Shown: piece by piece, positions 1-8,400 of the stretch | Position numbering within the stretch: position 1 is the first letter of the stretch | Layout: the number at the start of each line of letters is the position of its first letter | Assembly: GCA_945861915.1 (NCBI GenBank) | Contig: CAMAWK010000097.1 | Location: forward strand, 1 to 8,926 | Origin: Flavobacterium psychrophilum | Lineage (GTDB): Bacteria > Bacteroidota > Bacteroidia > Flavobacteriales > Flavobacteriaceae | DNA length: 8,926 nt | Direction: 5' to 3' | Translations under genes and position numbers: made by a program | Notes under the pieces: model-generated | Seen by the model: only the letters and a program-made list of their open reading frames with translations | Told to the model about the DNA's origin: nothing | Databases searched by the model: none

Positions 1-255
1 TTACAAAACAAACAACAACAAATCAATGGCTACCAAGAAGCCATTCAGAAAAAAATACAAGAAGAAGACAAAAAAGTAACCCAAACCGTGATTAACGACA
101 TTAATGATTACATCAAAGAATACGGAAAGAATCATAGCTACAAAATCATCTTCGGAGCTAGTGGTGGCGGAAACATTATGTATGCAGAAGAATCAACGGA
201 TTTAACCCAAGAAGTATTAAAAGGCTTAAACAAAGAATATGAAGGTAAAAAATAA
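1..255 (+). CDS. skp: OmpH/Skp-family periplasmic chaperone (3' end only)
   Basis: The reading frame is open from the first base and ends at TAA 253-255, giving the last 84 residues; the start lies outside the window. Residues 1-45 are a highly charged Gln/Lys/Glu-rich helix, as expected for the coiled-coil arms of Skp. Residues 47-66 (YKIIFGASGGGNIMYAEES) followed by DLTQEVLKGLN match the conserved C-terminal beta-strand, Gly-rich turn and final helix of Bacteroidota OmpH/Skp proteins. Skp is a periplasmic trimer that holds unfolded outer-membrane proteins on their way to the BAM complex. In many Bacteroidota a bamA gene lies upstream and murI downstream; here the next gene is instead a fibre-like protein 52 bp away, so the usual order is not conserved on this side. 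The family call is firm. Which paralogue this is cannot be told, as several genomes carry two in tandem. Confidence 0.88.
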   Translation, partial: LQNKQQQINGYQEAIQKKIQEEDKKVTQTVINDINDYIKEYGKNHSYKIIFGASGGGNIMYAEESTDLTQEVLKGLNKEYEGKK

Positions 256-307
256 TTTTTTGAATATACAAACACTAAAAAAAATCATCAACTAAAATTA
301 ATTAATC

Positions 308-1303
308 ATGAAAAAAACAGCTTTAATATTAATGAACTTTTTATTAGTAACAATTAATGGTTTTAGCCAGGGTAGTACTGGCAACGTCTATCCCGGAAAT
401 GGGGTTACTTATTTTGGTTTAAACACAGAAACAGACAATGTAGGCACTACTTCTTTTGGAGATGATGCCGGAGGACTTAATTCTGATTCTGGTAGTTATA
501 ATACTTTTATTGGAGCTGCCGCTGGTGATATTAATAAAGCATCTAAAAATGTTTTCACTGGATTTCAAGCTGGGTTTGTTAATGGATTTGGAGCGAGTAA
601 CGTTTTTACAGGATACAAAGCAGGTTACGCTAATACCAGTGGAGATATGAATGTTTTTATAGGGTCATTGTCTGCCTTAAGTTTAAGTGGAGAATCAAAT
701 AATAATGTTTTTATAGGAAACGAAGCAGGGAGAAATATTACCACATCAACAGCTAATACTATTATAGGGGCTAATGCAGGTTTAAATTCTTCGGGATCAG
801 GTAATGTTTTTTTAGGTGCTTATGCAGGTTATTCAGAAACAAGCAGTAATAGATTGTATGTAGATAATAGCAATACAACAACACCTTTGATTTATGGCAA
901 GTTTGACACCAATCAAGTAGGTATAAACACTACTAATATCCCAAGCGATTTTGCTTTTGCTATAAAAGGTAAAATGATAACAGAAGAAGTAAAAGTAGCC
1001 CTTAACCCTTCATCTTCATGGCCAGATTTTGTTTTTAATGAAAAATACAGTTTGCCAAGTTTAAAAGCGGTAGAAAAACATATAAAAGAAAAAGGTCATT
1101 TACAAAACATCCCTTCAGCTGAGGAAGTATCAGAAAACGGATTTTTTTTAGGAGACATGAATGCTAAGTTACTCCTAAAAATAGAAGAACTTACACTATA
1201 TGCTATACAACACCAAAAAGAATTGGAGTTGGAGAAAGAAAAAAATATGGAATTAGAAAACAGGTTGAATAAATTAGAGATTTTGATTAAAAATATAAAA
1301 TAA
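308..1303 (+). CDS. Secreted trimeric fibre-like protein with NxFIGxxAG repeats and C-terminal coiled coil
   Basis: 331 aa. Residues 1-20 form a typical Sec signal peptide (MKKTALILMNFLLVTINGFS, likely cut before Q21), which supports this start; the A-rich, SD-less spacer is normal for Bacteroidota. Residues 48-174 hold eight short repeats of the type N-[VT]-F-[IT]-G-x-x-A-G (at 48, 65, 81, 98, 115, 133, 150 and 166), about 17 residues apart. This resembles left-handed beta-helix or trimeric-autotransporter head and tail-fibre repeats. A linker (NRLYVDNSNTTTPLIYGKFD) follows. Residues 239-300 (WPDFVFNEKYSL..., GHLQNIPSAEEV...NG..LGDMN..LL.KIEELTLY) are the segment often seen at the end of flavobacterial fibre-like proteins that are related to, but lack, the endosialidase-chaperone (S74) domain. 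Residues 288-331 are a Leu/Glu/Lys coiled coil that probably trimerises it. The role is unknown; a cell-surface fibre or adhesin is the best inference. No phage genes surround it, so a prophage tail fibre is unlikely. No type IX sorting domain is visible. Confidence 0.85.
   Translation: MKKTALILMNFLLVTINGFSQGSTGNVYPGNGVTYFGLNTETDNVGTTSFGDDAGGLNSDSGSYNTFIGAAAGDINKASKNVFTGFQAGFVNGFGASNVFTGYKAGYANTSGDMNVFIGSLSALSLSGESNNNVFIGNEAGRNITTSTANTIIGANAGLNSSGSGNVFLGAYAGYSETSSNRLYVDNSNTTTPLIYGKFDTNQVGINTTNIPSDFAFAIKGKMITEEVKVALNPSSSWPDFVFNEKYSLPSLKAVEKHIKEKGHLQNIPSAEEVSENGFFLGDMNAKLLLKIEELTLYAIQHQKELELEKEKNMELENRLNKLEILIKNIK
449..829 (+). repeat. Tandem ~51-bp coding repeats (NxFIGxxAG units)
   Basis: Eight diverged units of about 48-54 bp encode residues 48-174 of the fibre-like protein. 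The core AATGTTTTTATAGG is nearly identical at the fifth and sixth units (around 650 and 704), and AATGTTTTTTTAGG recurs around 804. The protein motif Asn-x-Phe-Ile-Gly-x-x-Ala-Gly recurs once per unit, as expected for one rung of a beta-helix. Such arrays can gain or lose units by recombination, although the units here are diverged enough to be fairly stable. Confidence 0.75.
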
Positions 1304-1313
1304 AATAACAAAA

Positions 1314-1580
1314 ATGTAACTTAATTTTAGTTTTACTTGTGTTCAATTCTAGCGCAATCGGGAGTAAAACTTTAAAATTAGTAAAGACGCCTTATTCAAA
1401 AGAATTGACTAATAAGGAAGTTTTAGAAAATAAAGAGTTTTTTTAATTTCAAAAAAAGAAGAAATAAAAATTTTGGAAATACCCAAAATTCAATTTTTTG
1501 TAGAACTAAAACAAGAAATATTAAAAGAATTTTTTTTAATACATGTTACTGTATTATTAGTTGTTGTTGTTTTAAAATAA
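1314..1580 (+). pseudogene. Possible decayed gene for a small exported protein (two compensating frameshifts)
   Basis: No frame here is open end to end, but two adjacent frames give protein-like sequence. From 1318 to 1443 the frame reads NLILVLLVFNSSAIGS, a convincing signal-peptide core, then KTLKLVKTPYSKELTNKEVL..., and stops at TAA 1444-1446 just after a run of seven T. The frame beginning at 1437 continues as FLISKKEEIKILEIPK... and ends in a hydrophobic tail (HVTVLLLVVVVLK) with TAA 1578-1580. Ignoring T1317 would make the ATG at 1314 read M-N-L-I-L-V..., and one extra T in the 1438-1444 run would join the two parts. The rebuilt product would have 88 residues. ATG 1314 and the stop at 1578 share a frame, so the two changes compensate. 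I do not recognise the family. AT-rich spacer can mimic Lys/Ile/Leu-rich coding sequence, so this remains tentative; sequencing error in the T-run is another option. Confidence 0.35.
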
Positions 1581-1724
1581 GAATTTGAAAATTTATTTAA
1601 GTGACAATTAACAATAAAAAAAAGACTTAATAAAATAACAAATTAATGCACTCATTCAACAATGAACCCAACAAGAAGTATCCTTTTTCTAGTATTCTTT
1701 TCAAAAAAAGATGATTATTCAGCT
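1581..1724 (+). other. AT-rich spacer before the lipoprotein gene; start-site ambiguity
   Basis: No hairpin followed by T-run and no clear TTG/TAnnTTTG promoter pair was found here. An in-frame ATG at 1662 would add 21 residues (MNPTRSILFLVFFSKKDDYS-A) to the lipoprotein. That would put the lipobox cysteine at residue 49, too far in for a normal type II signal peptide, so this part is treated as untranslated leader. Confidence 0.4.
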
Positions 1725-2360
1725 ATGGACATGAACAAGAATGGGGAGATAAAAAAACCGTTTTATCTGTTATGGGGTTTAGTAAGCCTGATACTCCTTT
1801 TAGGTTGCTCCAATAAAACATTTGAAACCGAAAAGGAACTTTTAGATTATCTACAAAATGAAGATAACGGCTTCACTCAGCATAAAACTATAAACGGGGT
1901 AGATTATATACTAATGTACCGACCAACGGATGCTTTAGTAAGTCAAGAATTGGGAGATAGTATAAATACAGAAAAAGTAAAAGCTTTACGTAACAAATAT
2001 AACAAGTATCTATATTTCAATTTAAGCATGAGTCAAAACAACAAAGAATTATTAAGTACTGCTCCCAAAAACAGAAATGAATTCGGCGCCATGGTCAACC
2101 AACTAGCTTTTGAGATGGAGGAAAAAGTACATATCTCCACACCAAGCAAATATATCTTAGAAATGACAGACTTTATATACCCACGAATGTATGGCATAAG
2201 TAAAGCGACCACCATTATGTTTGTGTTTCCAAGGGATAAAAAAGCATTAAAGGAGGCATATTTAAACTTTGTCATTGAAGATTTAGGCCTATTTACAGGA
2301 GAGGTCAAGTTTAAAATAGAAACTGATAAATTAATTAATGAACCAACAATATCATTTTAA
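1725..2360 (+). CDS. Predicted lipoprotein of unknown function, encoded just upstream of the giant YD-type protein
   Basis: 211 aa from ATG 1725; ATG 1731 is equally possible, while ATG 1662 gives an over-long leader. The N-terminus has a basic stretch (NKNGEIKK), a hydrophobic core (FYLLWGLVSLILLLG) and a clear lipobox ending LLLGC, with the lipidated Cys at residue 28, so the product should be a lipid-anchored periplasmic or surface protein. The mature part is a single mixed alpha/beta domain of about 180 residues. Recognisable segments include a Glu-rich helix (FETEKELLDYLQN), GVDYILMYRPTDALVSQEL at about 59-76 and FIYPRMYGISKATTIMFVFP near 150-170. The YRPTD-LV-QEL segment resembles unnamed flavobacterial lipoproteins I recall, but I cannot assign a family. 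No catalytic motif stands out. The gene is co-oriented with the 2083-aa protein, 94 bp downstream; the spacer has its own promoter and terminator candidates, so co-transcription is uncertain. A helper, anchor or immunity-like role for that neighbour is inference from position only. Confidence 0.8.
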   Translation: MDMNKNGEIKKPFYLLWGLVSLILLLGCSNKTFETEKELLDYLQNEDNGFTQHKTINGVDYILMYRPTDALVSQELGDSINTEKVKALRNKYNKYLYFNLSMSQNNKELLSTAPKNRNEFGAMVNQLAFEMEEKVHISTPSKYILEMTDFIYPRMYGISKATTIMFVFPRDKKALKEAYLNFVIEDLGLFTGEVKFKIETDKLINEPTISF

Positions 2361-2364
2361 TAAT

Positions 2365-2399
2365 TAATAATTGAACGCAAATAATTATTATTATTTTTT
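2365..2399 (+). terminator. Possible AT-only intrinsic terminator after the lipoprotein gene
   Basis: TAATAATT (2365-2372) pairs perfectly with AATTATTA (2383-2390) across a 10-nt loop, and a T-rich tract runs to 2399. The stem has no G-C pair, so it is weak. The same bases also hold the promoter candidate for the next gene, and both readings cannot be equally strong. Confidence 0.35.
2371..2399 (+). promoter_or_regulatory. Candidate Bacteroidota-type promoter for the giant protein gene
   Basis: TTG at 2371-2373 is followed after 18 nt by TATTTTTT at 2392-2399, which matches the Bacteroidota -7 element TAnnTTTG at five of six fixed positions (the final G is T). It would start transcription about 45-50 nt before the ATG at 2455. 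In such AT-rich sequence a chance match is possible. Confidence 0.35.
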
Positions 2400-2412
2400 A
2401 AAACCTAAAAAT

Positions 2413-2424
2413 GATTTGCAAATC
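2413..2424. promoter_or_regulatory. Perfect 12-bp palindrome in the leader of the giant protein gene (operator candidate)
   Basis: GATTTGCAAATC is identical to its reverse complement. It lies 30 bp before the start codon and just downstream of the promoter candidate, where a dimeric repressor or a short mRNA hairpin could act. No specific regulator can be named. Confidence 0.4.
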
Positions 2425-2454
2425 TTTCCATTTAAAAGATAAAAAAATAAACAA

Positions 2455-5400
2455 ATGATAAAAAGCAAAACTTCACATAAGCTAACGGCAGTGTTTTTTA
2501 CACTTAGTATTTTAATGACTATTATACCCGTAAATTATTTATTTGCCAATAATAATGGTCCAGGATCCCCAGAAGCTGCAGGTTTTGAACCTGTTGACGC
2601 AACAGATATGGTAAATTTATCTACAGGAGACTTATCTTATGTACTTCCGTTGATGTCTGTTGAAGGTTTTCCTATAAATTTATCTTACCATGCGGGTATG
2701 ACAACTGACATGGACGCTTCTTGGGTTGGTTTGGGTTGGTATTTAAATCCAGGAGCCATTAACAGATCTGTAACTAATGCACCCGATGATTGGAAGGGCG
2801 GCATAGGCATTAATTATAATTCATTCTATAAAGAAACCGATTACTATGGCGTTACTGTTGAGGTTGGTTTACCGGGAGCGGCCTCAGTAGGTGTTGGTTT
2901 AAACTGGGGTGGTGGTCAAGGACTTTCTGGGTCTGTAAGTGCAACATTAGGTATAGGAGCTGGTACAGGAAATACGGTTCAAGGGGGAGTTTCTGCTAGC
3001 GTGACTACTACGGGAGATGCTTCATTATCAGCAGGTTTGGGAGTTTCTTATGGGTCTTATGGGGCGGGTGCAAGCGTGTCTTATTCTTTAAAAAGTCAAT
3101 GGAATTTATCTGGTGGTGTGACTTATGGTATTGGAGAAGAGGGAGCCTCTGTGGGGGCAAGTTATTCGGCAAAAGGTGGATTTGGAATTACTGGTTCGGG
3201 AGATAACGATGTTACTGCAACCAATGACAAGGGGGTAAAAACAGGTGGTAATTCTGGAGGAATAGGAATGAGTGCAAATAGTTTTTCTCAAGGAGATGCA
3301 AGTGTAGATGTTCAATCAGCAGGAATAGCAGTCCCTTTTCATTTTATTGGAATCCCGATAACATTGGGATTTAGAAAAACCAAAGTAAAAATAAATATCA
3401 GAAAAGGATTTATTAATCAAGAATGGGGTAGCCTGTACTCCAACAATTATAATTATGCTAACAACGTTTCCTCCATTAATGATGTAGAGAATTATAATGA
3501 ATTGTTTACTGATTATGTTGAAAGAACAAGGTCTTTAGACACCTATTCTACGAGATTGCCACAATCTGAAGAACAATTTATAGGCGATTATTCAAAAGTT
3601 ATAGAGAACATTAATTTTACGTTTATGGGCTACGACAACTATAATGTTGCTGCTCAAGGTTTAATGGGGAATATGACACCTCATGTTTTTCAAAATGCCA
3701 CTATTTTTGGTAAAGGTGAACGCACAACGGATGGAAACGGTGTAGATATTCATGCGTTTTGGCATCATGGTACAAATACAAATGCGGTACAACGCCAATT
3801 AGGTAGATTAAACGGAACAGATATTTCCTATAATAAAAATGATTTTTACTTTAATTTTGATGGTCAGTTTACTAGTATTGAAAAAAATGACGTTGTAGGA
3901 ATAAATTTAAACAGCACTAATACAGCCCTTAAAGTTAATGATTTAATTAATGAAGGAGTTCATTCAGGATCGTCCAATGACGCTAATAATTCCTATTATG
4001 GCAGAGCTAAATCTCCTAATTATATTGAGGTTTTTACAAATAGACAAATTGGAAGTGGTTATGCTGCTAGTAGGGGGCTCATTTCTCCTGCCAACATCCT
4101 AAATAGCGATAGAAATAATATTGCAAAGTTTGATCCTGATGGTATTGGAGGGTATAAAATTACCTCACCAGATGGCAAAACCTATCATTTTGCCTTGCCA
4201 GTATATCATTTTGAACAAGTACAAAGAGGGCAAATTGATGAGCAGGAAAACGATGTGTTTAATATTAATAATGTTAACGAAAAAAGACAATATACCCGTT
4301 ACGCCACACACTGGTTGTTAACAGCAGTTACCGGATCTGATTTTGTTGATAGACCGGATCCAAACAATGGTAATGTTGAAAAAACATTTAACAAAGAAGA
4401 TTATGGGTATTGGGTAGAATTAGAGTATGGAAAATGGACTGATGGTTTTGTGTGGAGATCGCCTTATCAAGATAGAGAATATGAATATAACACTAATATT
4501 AAAGGTCAAATAGAGGACAAAGACAAAGGAGGCTATTCTTTTGGCAGAAAACAATTATACTATTTAGACAAGATAAATACCCGAAATAGAACGGCTCTTT
4601 TTGTTAAAGATATTCGTTATGACGATATTGGTAAAAACTTGAAATTTAAATTTGATAATTCAAATAATGGCGGTGGTACTAATTTAGGATCCACTATTGA
4701 TGCTTCAAAAATATTAAACGCCACTAACGCAAATGTATATGTTAAAGAAGATAAGGAAAGAAATGACGGAACAGGTAGAAGAGGTGTAGAATATGATAGA
4801 GAATACTCTTTAAAACTTTCTAAAATAATATTGGTTGATGGTGATGTAGGAAAGAATTTATCAAAAAATTCCTCAGGAAGTTTATATAGTAATAATGGCT
4901 ATACTCCAAATGGCACTTGCAAGCCAAACTGGGAATCTGTTGATTTTGAAGCTGTGTACGGACTAAATTATTCCTATCCTATTCATAATGAGCAGGGGGT
5001 ACTAGATAGTAATGATATAAATCCAACTTTTATTCAAAACAATGCTTTAAAAGTGGTTGAATTGAATCATTCCTATAAGCTGGCAAAAAATTCGCCTTCT
5101 TCAAAATATGCTAGTAATATGACCAATAACCCTAACACGGCTTTGGGAAGATTGACCCTAGATTCCGTGCAGATGAAAGGCAAAGGAGGCTCATCTTATA
5201 TGCCTGCAACATCTTTTGATTATTACATGGAAAATATGCCAAATATAACATTGCCCCAAGTAGAAGGAGGTATGGCACCAACTAATGCACAAATACAAGC
5301 CTATATTGAGCAAAAAAAGAATATGGTTGATGGATGGGGTTATTTACAAGGAGTCTATAATGGCGATAATGCTATCAAAGCATGGAGTTTGAAGAGCATT

Positions 5401-8400
5401 ACCATGCCCACTGGTGCCAAAATTGAAATTGATTACGAAGAAGATAATTATTGGACTGAAGCTTTTGCACGGAAGTACTGGGAAAATGATTTATCGTTTC
5501 AAACATCTGTTTTGAATGGTAAAATTCGACTTCAAATAACTAATTTTTCTCAAATTAACCAACAAAACTGGATAGATTTCAGCAAATATTTTGAATTAAA
5601 CAAAGAAATCTTTTTTGATTTATGGATTTGCCATAGATATAAAGCGTCTAATATTGGTGGTAGATATCCAGATAAAAAAATTGATATTTCACCAAATAAC
5701 CCAAATTACAATGTAAAAGTTATAAGTGTGGAAAGTAATAATTTAGTCTTAGAAAGTAATTATCAAAACTCTTCTGATGTGAATAATCACGATGGGACTA
5801 TTTATTCAATTGGTTTTGGAACTAATGTATATTATGAAAAACCAAGAGGACATTGTCCTGAGGTACCTGAAGGGCATCATAATAGACATACTATGAAATA
5901 CAAACTCCTCGCTAATAAAGTTCCAGAAAACGAAAACGGAGGGGGTTTAAGAGTAAAAGAGTTAAGAACCTTAGATAATAGCAACACTTATAAAGTAACT
6001 TACGATTATAACCATCCTACTGAAAACAGAAGCTCCGGCATCACATCCTATGCACCATCAGATGGTGTAAAATACATACCATATCAATCGGAAATACCTG
6101 GGCCTGGTGTGATGTATGAGTATGTAACCATGAAAGAAACTTCCAGTACGGGTGCTTATGATTCTAAAACACGCTATAGACACCATGTGTTGAAACCAGT
6201 TTTCGACATTTTTAATCCCAATATTAAGATGGAAGCGCTAGATGCCAGTGCAACAGGGGAAGACAATATCTTTTGGGCCAATGTTATAGAAAATTATGGA
6301 GGACTCAATGGTAATAACGCAAGAAATGTAAATGCTAAAAAAATAGATATAAATATTAACACGGCACTAATAGGGCAAATAAAATCTATCGAAAACCTGA
6401 ATAGCGAAAACCAAGTTATATTAAAAACGGTAAACGAATACATTAATGGCACAAAACTAGTAAGCAAGGAACCAAATAAAGGCTACACAAAAGAAACCTT
6501 TAATTCCATGAAAACGGTGTTTAAATCCAATCCAGATGGAACAGTAATAACTGATGCAAAAAGGCTATTGAGTATTTCTTCTAAAACAGAGTACAATAAT
6601 ATGCTTAAAAAGAGCATTACCATTTCGGGGGGGCATAAAACTTATACAGAATACTCTGATGTTGACCCATGGTTGAGTAGCTTTAGAAAAAGCGAAACTA
6701 CTATGGCTGATGGCACAAAAATGCAAAGTATTCGATACCCCGCCTACGAAAAATACACTGGCATGCAATCCAAAGTGTTAAACCCCAATAACAAAAACAT
6801 GCTTAATCAGGAAGCCATGAACATTAGTAATGTTAAAGTTAATGGACAATGGTTAACCACCAATGCCAATGTAACCACTTGGAAAGATAATTGGAGTCAT
6901 GTGACCAACAATGGACAAACCAATACGCTTGGTGGTTTATGGCGAAAACATCAAAATTTTGTTTGGAAAGACAATGTTGATACTAATGGCACCTATGGTC
7001 AAGAAATAAATACTAACAGCTTTAATTGGAACTTAGGTGCAATCCAAACCAATACACAATGGCAAAAAGTATCCGAAATAACTAAATATACCTTGTGGTC
7101 ATTACCAGTAGAAACAATGGACATTAATGGCAATTTTTCAGCCTCTAGAATGGCTGATAATTTCAGTAAAACCATCGCTACAAGTAATGCACGATACAAT
7201 GACATGTATTATTGCGGTGCTGAATACGTGGATAATGGCAACCTGTTTGAAGGGGAAGTTTTGGGTGCAAATTATAGAACCCAGCAACAAGCACATACCG
7301 GAAAATGGAGTGTTAAAAACAACACTTTATCAGACAAAATATTTGAAATCAATAAAGCTGTAAGTGCTAATACAACAGCTAATGCTATAAGTCCTGGGAA
7401 TTATAGGGTGTCTTTTTGGGTTAAGGAAAACAATGCCATAAATAATTCAGGTGTTACCCTAACCTCAAATGGAGTGATACAAACCGTATCTGAAACTGTT
7501 GAGGCGGGATGTTGGAAACAGTATAATTATTATATCAACATTCCCTTATTAGTCACTAATTTGAATTTAGATGTAAAAGCTGTTGGGACTGTTGATAATT
7601 ACTTTGACGATTTTAGGATGCATCCTGTATCCTCTGGTATGTTTAGTTATGTATATAATCAAAATACTGATGAACTTACGGCTATTTTAGGCGCAAACAA
7701 TATGGCATCTGTATTTTGCTATGATGCCGCAGGCAGACTATGTACAACCTATACAGAAGTTGCTAAACAAGGTGATAACATTGGTGGATTTAAAGCAACA
7801 ACGAAAAACAAATATAATTATCAAGACATTTCAAATAACAATGCAGGTTGCGATTGTATTGTAGAGTATTGCAATGATCCAGATATAGATAAAGATGGCG
7901 TTTTGAACATTAATGACAACTGCCCCAATGACTTTAATACCAATCAGGCTGATGATGATACTGATGGTATTGGCGATGTCTGCGATACATTTAAAGACAA
8001 AGATGCTGATGGTATCATGGATAGTGTAGACAATTGCCCTACAAATTATAACCCTTATCAGCAAGATGACGACCTAGATAAAATAGGTAATGCTTGCGAT
8101 CCATTTAATGATGTAGATATAGATAATGACGGCATACTAACTACTAATGACAATTGTCCTACTACTTCTAACCCCAATCAAACGGATATTGATGGCGACA
8201 ATATTGGAGATGTTTGTGATGGCGACATAGATGGTGATGGTATACTAAATGGATCTGACTTTTGCCCTGCAATATTACATTATGAGCCTATGGGAAGCCC
8301 TAATAATGATGACACTGATAATGATGGTATAGGAGATTACTGTGATTGTGATAGTTTTGTAGGGTCTTTAGGAGGAACTGGTAATAACTTAACTTCAGGT

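Noticed and set aside
253..307. Promoter for the fibre gene (TAATTTTTTG at 253-262)
   Set aside because: The spacing inside TAnnTTTG is off by two bases and no TTG lies 17-23 nt upstream, so it is not convincing.
308..1303. Prophage tail fibre
   Set aside because: The repeats look phage-like, but the protein has a Sec signal peptide and no phage structural, lysis or integrase genes are nearby.
1096..1311. Minus-strand open frame of 71 codons
   Set aside because: It is antisense to the coiled-coil end of the fibre gene and made of Phe/Ser/Asn runs that mirror Lys/Glu/Leu codons; no start context or family.
1560..1571. GTT trinucleotide microsatellite
   Set aside because: Only four copies, too short to mean much alone; it encodes the Val run in the tail of the possible decayed gene.
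2033..2308. Minus-strand open frame of 91 codons inside the lipoprotein gene
   Set aside because: It lies fully antisense within a well-supported gene, has no recognisable motif, and its composition follows the complementary strand.
7831..8064. Minus-strand 77-codon hydrophobic frame, apparent membrane protein
   Set aside because: Its Ile/Val richness is simply the complement of Asp/Asn codons in the TSP3 array.
7876..8352. EF-hand domain
   Set aside because: Asp-rich D-x-D-x-D-G loops occur, but the paired Cys (DNCP/DVCD) and tandem spacing fit thrombospondin type 3 units, not helix-flanked EF-hands.
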